Shown: one piece after another, positions 13,689-18,523 of the stretch
Layout of the letters: every line of letters begins with the position of its first letter
Position numbering within the stretch: position 1 is the first letter of the stretch
DNA from: CAYQMF01 sp964418595
Lineage (GTDB): Bacteria; Planctomycetota; UBA1135; UBA2386
Assembly (NCBI GenBank): GCA_964418595.1
Contig: CAYQMF010000129.1
Coordinates: forward strand, 1-18,523
Direction of reading: 5' to 3'
DNA: 18,523 bases
The notes under the pieces: generated by a model
What the model was told of the DNA's origin: nothing
Seen by the model: only the letters and a program-made list of their open reading frames with translations
Databases searched by the model: none
Position numbers and translations under genes: made by a program

Positions 13689-15947
13689 TCAGCAGTCGTT
13701 CTTGACGAGGACGATCTCGCCATCGAGGTCGAGCAGCACCTGGCCACCAAGGCTCAGCGTGCCTTGTCGGCCCTCGCTCACCAGCCGCTGCAGGAGGGCG
13801 GTGTGCGCCGCGGACCCGAACTCGATCGTGCGGGCCGGCGTGAAGTTCCCGGTGCGCACGAGGCGGCCATCGATCCACTGCGTGCCGCGCTTGAAGAACG
13901 CGCGGTCGCACACCTGTTGCACGTTGGTGGTCTCGATGCGATCGAGCTTGTCGTCGAAGTAGCCGTTGCGCGGGTTGAGTACGGTCTGCTCCTTCCCGAA
14001 CACCTTCAGGTTGAAGCCCTGGTTGAGCGCCTCGATGCCGGAGCGGGTGTTCCAGGCGCGGCTGTAGAGCTCGGTGCTGCACGCGCCGATCAGCCCGCCC
14101 CAGTCGGAGAGCTGTGTGCCCTCCGTGGCGAGGAAGGACGTGTACTCGGTGAGGATGCCGAACTCGGTGGACAGGCGCAGGATCTCCTCGCGCAGCTCGC
14201 GAAGCTTGGGATCGGCGAACGGGTCGACGCCCGCGACGCGCGGTCGGCCGGTGTCGGCGCCGGCCTGCCGCACCTGATCGACGAGGTCGGCGATGCGCCG
14301 CGCGGCCCACAGGCGCGGTACGAACGCATTCCGGGTCGAGGCCCGCTTGGGATCGAACTCGAAGCGGAACGTACGGTCGCGCTCGCCGTCGTGGCCGCGC
14401 AACGAGAAGCGCAGGGTCTCCTCGTCGCGGTACTGGCCGAGCAGTACCAGCGAGTCGCCGGCGAAGAGATCCGGCAGCTCGTTCGGGTAGCGCTCGCGCA
14501 CCCGAACGGTCGTGACGTGGCCGCTCTCGTCGAGGGTCGTGAGCGTGGGCCGCGCGAGCACCGGTCCGCTGAGCTTCTGGAAGACGCGGGCGACCTTCAC
14601 CTCGACGTCCTCGCGTGGGAGGACGTAGGTCGAAGTGGCACGCGTGGTCTCGGCGATGCGGTCGAGCAGCGGGACGTTCACGTCCTCGCCCACGCCGAAA
14701 CTGAACAGCCGGCGCTGCGCGGTGTTGCCGGCAGCGACCATGTCGCGGATGGTCTTCTCCGCGGTCTGGCCGACCGTGGGCAGCCCGTCGGTGAGGAAGA
14801 GCACGAGCGGGAGCGTGCCCTCGCGCGTCGGCTGCCGCAGCGCTTCGAGCAGCGCGTCATGGATGTTGGTGCCGCCGAGGGGCCGGAGGGTCGCGAGGTA
14901 GGCGCGCGCCGTGGTGAGCGACTCGGCGGTCTTCTCGACCGGCGCGGGGGCGAAGCGCTCGACGCTGGTCGCGTAGTCGATGATGTTGAACAGCTCGCCG
15001 TCGTCGAGCGCCTCGATCACCTGCCGCGCCGCGGCACGCGCCTGGTCCATCTTCTCGCCGGCCATGCTCCCGGAGCGGTCGAGGACGAGGGTCACCTCGC
15101 GGCGGAGCTTGGGTCGCTCCGGCGCCGGGGGTGCGCTGGCGAGCAGGAGGAAGTAGCCGCCGCCGACCTTGGGATCGGGGTACGCGAACAGGGACGCAGC
15201 GGTGGTGCCGCCGCGCGCGCGCAGGTAGGACAGCCGGAACGAGCCCGGCGCCGTCGCGTCGCCGGCGGCGAGCTTCACCGAGAAGCTCGCGTCCGCGCGC
15301 TTGGTGGAGGTGATCGCGTGGCTGGGGGAGTAGAGCATCGCGATCGGTGCCTTGGCCGAGACCTCCGCTTCGATCTCCCAGGGCACGGTGCGGTCGAGGG
15401 CTTCGCTTCGCAGCAGGACGTAGTCGACGCGGTCGCCGTCGGCCTCGAGGACGTGCTCATAGGTCAGCTCGATCTTGGCGCGGCCACGCGGAGCGATCGG
15501 GAAGACCGACGTGCGGATGAGCCGGGCGCCGGCGAACTCGAGGAGGCCCGGGTCGCGCATGCGGCGGACGATGTCGTCGTACGTCGCGCGCGCCTCGTCG
15601 GCGGGTAGCAGACGCGCGGTGGGTTCCTTGGCGGGACCGTCGAAGGCGAAGCCGCTCACCGCGGCCTCCGCCGGAACGGGCAGGAGCACGATCGCCTCCG
15701 CCTGCGCCGAGCCCGGGTTCACCAGCTCGAGCTGCAGGGTCGTGCGCGCGGTCTGCTCCAGGATCGCGACCTTGGCCCGCACGCGCTCGATCTGCACCGG
15801 CTGGTGGTGTGGCGCGGCGAAGCTGCGGAACTGCGGCACGATCACGTGCGGCGGGGGGGGCGAGGAGAGGGCCTGCGCCGGGAGCAGGGGCGCGCCCAGG
15901 GCGACCGCGGCGAAGAGGGCGAGGCGTCGGATGTGGATGTGGTTCAT
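13689..15947 (-). CDS. Secreted VIT and VWA domain protein (inter-alpha-trypsin inhibitor heavy-chain-like)
   Basis: This 752-residue protein has a signal peptide (about 1-26, cleavage likely after PAQA), a VIT domain (about 38-170, with the conserved YDDIVRRMRDPGLLE at 123-137) and a VWA domain (about 283-460). The metal-ion site is complete: DRSGS (D290, S292, S294), T360 in LGGTN and D387 in LTDG. The C-terminal third (about 480-752) is not a recognised domain. It contains PRLWAARRIADLV and LSTEFGILTEYTSFL, which recur in bacterial VIT/VWA proteins, and it ends in Lys-Asn-Asp-Cys. There is no sortase motif or C-terminal membrane segment. The ATG at 15947 directly precedes the signal peptide. 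It is the first gene of a four-gene run on this strand, 40 bp before the next VWA gene. The role is probably extracytoplasmic metal-dependent protein binding. Confidence 0.92.
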   Translation of the reverse strand: MNHIHIRRLALFAAVALGAPLLPAQALSSPPPPHVIVPQFRSFAAPHHQPVQIERVRAKVAILEQTARTTLQLELVNPGSAQAEAIVLLPVPAEAAVSGFAFDGPAKEPTARLLPADEARATYDDIVRRMRDPGLLEFAGARLIRTSVFPIAPRGRAKIELTYEHVLEADGDRVDYVLLRSEALDRTVPWEIEAEVSAKAPIAMLYSPSHAITSTKRADASFSVKLAAGDATAPGSFRLSYLRARGGTTAASLFAYPDPKVGGGYFLLLASAPPAPERPKLRREVTLVLDRSGSMAGEKMDQARAAARQVIEALDDGELFNIIDYATSVERFAPAPVEKTAESLTTARAYLATLRPLGGTNIHDALLEALRQPTREGTLPLVLFLTDGLPTVGQTAEKTIRDMVAAGNTAQRRLFSFGVGEDVNVPLLDRIAETTRATSTYVLPREDVEVKVARVFQKLSGPVLARPTLTTLDESGHVTTVRVRERYPNELPDLFAGDSLVLLGQYRDEETLRFSLRGHDGERDRTFRFEFDPKRASTRNAFVPRLWAARRIADLVDQVRQAGADTGRPRVAGVDPFADPKLRELREEILRLSTEFGILTEYTSFLATEGTQLSDWGGLIGACSTELYSRAWNTRSGIEALNQGFNLKVFGKEQTVLNPRNGYFDDKLDRIETTNVQQVCDRAFFKRGTQWIDGRLVRTGNFTPARTIEFGSAAHTALLQRLVSEGRQGTLSLGGQVLLDLDGEIVLVKNDC
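15853..15860. repeat. Eight-base G/C homopolymer inside the VIT/VWA gene
   Basis: A run of eight G on the + strand (eight C in the gene) encodes part of the Pro-Pro-Pro-Pro stretch at residues 30-33, just after the signal peptide. It is the longest mononucleotide run I noticed in the window. A one-base slip would truncate the exported protein early. Confidence 0.85.
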
Positions 15948-15999
15948 GTCGCGCTGCCGTTGGTTCGGCCAAGTAGACGCGCGCGGCGCGGGGATGCGC

Positions 16000-16017
16000 G
16001 TCACGGGTCGGTCACGG
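16000..16017. promoter_or_regulatory. 7-4-7 direct repeat, candidate OmpR/PhoB-family regulator site
   Basis: GTCACGG at 16000-16006 recurs at 16011-16017 with four bases between, an 11-base period. That is the geometry of PhoB/OmpR-type boxes. It lies 52 bases upstream of the VIT/VWA start and 62 bases upstream of the CBS gene start, in the divergent intergenic region. On the VIT/VWA strand a weak -10-like CTACTT (15976 down to 15971) follows 23 bases after the repeat. The link to the regulator at 11705-12418 is inference. Confidence 0.4.
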
Positions 16018-16069
16018 CGCGGCGTCGGCCATCGCGAAAACCGCTCGTCGCGGCGCGGGTTCCAGGGTC

Positions 16070-16073
16070 GGAG
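16070..16073 (+). promoter_or_regulatory. Shine-Dalgarno sequence of the CBS gene
   Basis: GGAG lies six bases before the ATG at 16080. It supports that start and stands out because most other starts in the window lack such a sequence. Confidence 0.55.
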
Positions 16074-16079
16074 CCCACC

Positions 16080-16571
16080 ATGACCACCGTGCACCGCAAG
16101 CCGTCTGCGTTCCTCGACCTCACCGCGGCCGATCTCATGCAGGCCTCCGTGATCACGGTCGGCCGCCGAATGTCCGTGGCCGACGTCGAACGTGTACTCG
16201 TCGAGCACCGGATCGGCGGGGTGCCGGTGACCGATGCCGGGGGGCTCGTGGTGGGGGTCGTCTCGATGCGGGATCTCGTCGAGCGCTACGCCGACGAGCT
16301 GCCTGGGAGACCTTTCGCGAGCTTCTACGACGCGCCCACGTGGGATCCCGACGAGGAGTACGGCACCAGCCGCCTGCCGGAGAGCACGGAGGACGTGGCC
16401 GAAGACGTGATGACCGGCAGCGTGCATGCGGTGGAGAAGGAGTCGTCCATCCGCGAGGTGGCGGCCAAGATGACCAAGCACGAGATCCACCGCGTGCTCG
16501 TGATCGACCGCGGGCAGCTGATCGGCATCGTCTCGACGACCGACATCGTGCGCGCGATCGCGCGCGCGTAG
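16080..16571 (+). CDS. CBS-pair domain protein
   Basis: This 163-residue cytoplasmic protein consists of two CBS domains forming one Bateman module, which in other proteins binds adenine nucleotides and senses energy state. CBS1 covers about 14-70 (TAADLMQASVITV, RIGGVPVTDAGGLVVGVVS) and CBS2 about 105-161 (VAEDVMTGSVHAV, EIHRVLVIDRGQLIGIVSTTD). The segment between them (about 73-104, with PTWDPDEEYG) is acidic and longer than in minimal CBS pairs. No effector domain is attached, so it would act by binding a partner. A Shine-Dalgarno sequence supports the start. The gene is divergent from the VIT/VWA gene and ends four bases before the convergent endonuclease-family gene. Target unknown. Confidence 0.92.
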   Translation: MTTVHRKPSAFLDLTAADLMQASVITVGRRMSVADVERVLVEHRIGGVPVTDAGGLVVGVVSMRDLVERYADELPGRPFASFYDAPTWDPDEEYGTSRLPESTEDVAEDVMTGSVHAVEKESSIREVAAKMTKHEIHRVLVIDRGQLIGIVSTTDIVRAIARA

Positions 16572-16575
16572 GCGT

Positions 16576-17358
16576 TCACTGTCGCCGCAGCACGGCACGG
16601 ACGGGGCGGTGGTCGGAGGCAGCCCGCTCGTCGACGACCGCGATCGCCTCGATCGCGTCGCCGTCCCCGCGCAGGAGCAGCCAGTCGATCCGCTTCCGGG
16701 GCGTGTCGGCAGGGTAGGTGGCCCCGCCCTCCCGCGCGCCCCACGCGTCCACGAAGCACCGCGTCGCGGCGCCATGCACGGCGGAGCCGGGCTCGGCATT
16801 GAAGTCACCCGTGACCATGGCCGGGTGGGGGAGCGCTGTGGTGAGCGCGTCCAGCTCCGCGACGTGCGCAAGGCGTTCCGCATCGTCGGGCCGGTAGTCG
16901 AGGTGGGTCGCCACCACGGTGCGCGGGCCGAGCGCGCTCGCCACCGTGACGACGAGCGCGCCGCGCTGCTCGCCCGGCCGCAACATGGTGAAGCGATGGT
17001 TGTCGCTCGCGAGCACCGGGAGGCGGGTGAGGATCGCGTTGCCGTACTGCCCGCCCTGGAAGTCGAGGTTGTGGCCGAACAGCGGTGTCATGCCGAGGCG
17101 GCGCCCGAGTTCCACGGGCGTGTCGATCCGACCCGTCCGCGCGACTCCGACATCGACCTCCTGCAGGGCGATGACGTCGGCGTCGAGCGACCGCAGGACG
17201 GTCGCGATGCGATCCAGGTCGACCACGCCGTCGGCGCCGCGGCCGTGGCGGATGTTCCAGGTCACGACGCAGAGCGCCTCTGCGGTCGGCGCGTCGAGGC
17301 TGGGAGCAGCGCAGGCCGAGGCGAGCGTGACGGCAAGGAGGTGACGACCGCGGGTCAC
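16576..17358 (-). CDS. Endonuclease/exonuclease/phosphatase family protein, probable lipoprotein
   Basis: The 260-residue product has a complete EEP fold motif set: WNIRHG (N35), QEVD (E67), YGNAILTR (104-111), THLD (H152), GDFNAEP (D185, N187), RIDWLLL (D225) and SDHRP (D249, H250). Such enzymes hydrolyse phosphodiester or phosphomonoester bonds with a divalent metal; the substrate may be nucleic acid, a sphingolipid or an inositol phosphate, and the sequence does not decide. The N-terminus LLAVTLASAC looks like a lipoprotein signal with the cysteine at residue 16, suggesting action outside the cytoplasm. I prefer the GTG at 17358 because GGAG lies eight bases upstream (17370 to 17367); the in-frame GTG at 17367 overlaps that GGAG and would add three residues. 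The gene lies about 97 bp after the aconitase stop on the same strand. Confidence 0.9.
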   Translation of the reverse strand: MTRGRHLLAVTLASACAAPSLDAPTAEALCVVTWNIRHGRGADGVVDLDRIATVLRSLDADVIALQEVDVGVARTGRIDTPVELGRRLGMTPLFGHNLDFQGGQYGNAILTRLPVLASDNHRFTMLRPGEQRGALVVTVASALGPRTVVATHLDYRPDDAERLAHVAELDALTTALPHPAMVTGDFNAEPGSAVHGAATRCFVDAWGAREGGATYPADTPRKRIDWLLLRGDGDAIEAIAVVDERAASDHRPVRAVLRRQ

Positions 17359-17455
17359 GACGCGCACTCCAGCCGGGCCACCGGGCGACCCTGCCCGGCC
17401 CCGCCGACCGTGGATCGCATGGAGCAGGCGAAACCGAGGGCGCCGCGGTGACAGC

Positions 17456-18523
17456 TCACCCTACGAGCTTGCGCAGCACGGTCTGCAGGATGCCGCCGTT
17501 GCGGTAGTAGTCGACTTCCACCGGCGTGTCGATGCGGCACGTGGTGGTGAAGGTCCGGCTCGCGCCGGTCTTGGGATCGCGCGCGGTCACCTTCACCCGG
17601 GCGCGGGCCTGCAGGTCGTCACCGATGGCGAAGTCGAAGGCTTCGTGGCCGGTGAGGCCGAGGCTCTTCGGCGTCTCGCCGTCGGCGAACTGCAACGGCA
17701 GCACGCCCATGCCGACGAGATTGCTGCGGTGGATGCGCTCGTAGGTCTCGGCGATCACGACGCGGACGCCCAGGAGCAAGGCGCCCTTCGCCGCCCAGTC
17801 GCGGCTGCTGCCCGTGCCGTACTCCTTGCCGGCGAGCACCACGAGCGGGGTCTTGCTCGCCTGGTACTTCTCCGCCGCGTCGAAGATCGACATCACATCG
17901 CCGGACGGCAGATACGTCGTCACCCCGCCCTCCGTCCCGGGCGCCAGCAGGTTGCGCAGGCGCACGTTGGCGAAGGTCCCGCGCGTCATCACCCGATCGT
18001 TGCCGCGCCGCGCGCCGTACGAGTTGAAGTCCTTCGCCAGCACGCCGTTCGCCAGCAGGTATGCGCCCATCCTTCTTGATGCTGCCGGCGGGGGAGATGT
18101 GGTCGGTGGTCACCGAATCGCCGAGCAGGGCGAGCACGCGCGCGCCGGTGATCGCCGCGATCTTGCCGGGCTTGCGTTGCAGGCCGGCGAAGTACGGCGG
18201 CTCCTGGATGTAGGTGCTGTCCTGGCGGAACGAGTAGAGGTCCGAGCCGGCGACCTCGATCGCCTGCCACGCGTCGGGGCCCTGCAGCGTGCCGTACTCG
18301 CGACGGAAGGAGTCCGCCGACATGCTGGCCTTCACCGTCGCCCGCACCTCGTCGTCGCCGGGCCAGATGTCCTTCAGGAAGACGGGTTTGCCGTCCGTGC
18401 CCTTGCCGATCGGCTCCGTCGCGAGGTCGAGGTCGACCCGACCCGCCAGCGCATACGCCACGCACAGGGGCGGCGAGGCGAGGTAGTTGGCCTTCACGTC
18501 GGGGTTCACGCGGCCCTCGAAGT
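17456..18523 (-). pseudogene. acnA: Aconitate hydratase (AcnA type), C-terminal part, reading frame broken; N-terminus outside window
   Basis: Aconitase interconverts citrate and isocitrate in the TCA cycle. The visible part starts in NPDVKANYLASPP and proceeds through DSVTTDHISPAGSIKKD in one frame (18523 to about 18069). It resumes in another frame from GAYLLANG and KDFNSYGARRGND, through GKEYGTGSSRDWAAKG and ETYERIHRSNLVGMG, to the stop at 17456. All these are hallmark AcnA/IRP-type segments, including the swivel domain. Between Lys-Lys-Asp and Gly-Ala-Tyr, family members normally have three more residues, usually Ser-Pro-Ala or similar. Here only one base (18068) remains, equivalent to a net loss of eight bases. 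Both sides are otherwise well conserved, so the break is either recent or an assembly error. Read literally, the upstream frame continues out of frame to a stop at 17619. The cubane cluster cysteines lie outside the window. Confidence 0.88.

Noticed and set aside
11816..13705. Long + strand open frame opposite the response regulator and VWA genes
   Set aside because: It runs across two clear - strand genes and their gap, with biased composition; it is a shadow of GC-rich codon use.
13119..15608. Long open frame on the + strand opposite the VIT/VWA gene
   Set aside because: The - strand encodes a complete signal peptide, VIT and VWA domains here; the + strand translation shows no recognisable domain.
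16550..16565. Perfect 16-bp palindrome GCGCGCGATCGCGCGC at the end of the CBS gene
   Set aside because: It lies within Arg-Ala-Ile-Ala-Arg-Ala codons and has no T run on either side, so coding constraint in GC-rich DNA explains it better than a bidirectional terminator.
17368..17455. CCGGGC/GCCCGG hairpin between the aconitase and endonuclease-family genes
   Set aside because: The stem is only six perfect pairs and no T run follows on the - strand; not convincing as a terminator.

Overview
The window is a GC-rich, gene-dense bacterial chromosome segment. Its largest non-coding gap is 132 bp, and I see no tRNA, rRNA, CRISPR or insertion sequence. The mix of genes (Gld-type ABC transporter with a DUF4340 protein, VIT/VWA proteins, a YprA/YprB-type helicase and exonuclease, mostly weak or absent Shine-Dalgarno sequences) would fit a high-GC Planctomycetota or Myxococcota-like genome. 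That placement is inference and not firm.

Layout. (1) 1-846 is the C-terminal half of dnaK on the + strand, followed by a possible intrinsic terminator. (2) 934-6021 is a tightly coupled + strand module: a GldA-like ATPase, a GldF-like permease, a GldG-like auxiliary protein and a DUF4340 membrane-anchored protein. Each junction overlaps by one to four bases. A small lipoprotein gene (6074-6712) follows. (3) 6772-9974 is a two-gene + strand operon resembling Bacillus mrfA-mrfB: a DUF1998 helicase with a four-cysteine cluster and a DEDD-type exonuclease, overlapping by ATGA. A 15-bp perfect inverted repeat sits one base before the helicase start. (4) 9984-15947 is a run of four - strand genes. 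In transcription order they are a secreted VIT+VWA protein, a second exported VWA protein, an OmpR/PhoB-type response regulator and a membrane histidine kinase. (5) A CBS-pair protein (16080-16571, +) diverges from the VIT/VWA gene. The 132-bp region between them carries a 7-4-7 direct repeat with the geometry of an OmpR/PhoB-family binding site. (6) On the - strand follow a lipoprotein-like endonuclease/exonuclease/phosphatase-family protein (16576-17358) and the C-terminal part of an aconitase gene running off the right edge. The aconitase reading frame is broken near 18068.

How the genes may work together: the Gld-like module probably forms one envelope complex. MrfA and MrfB are known partners in excision of mitomycin-type DNA damage in Bacillus. 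The two VWA genes and the two-component system may form one regulon, with the response regulator acting at the direct repeat upstream of the VIT/VWA gene. That last link is a hypothesis built from gene order and repeat geometry. The clearest anomaly is the aconitase frame break: a frame change coincides with loss of three conserved residues, which suggests a net 8-base deletion rather than a simple one-base read error.
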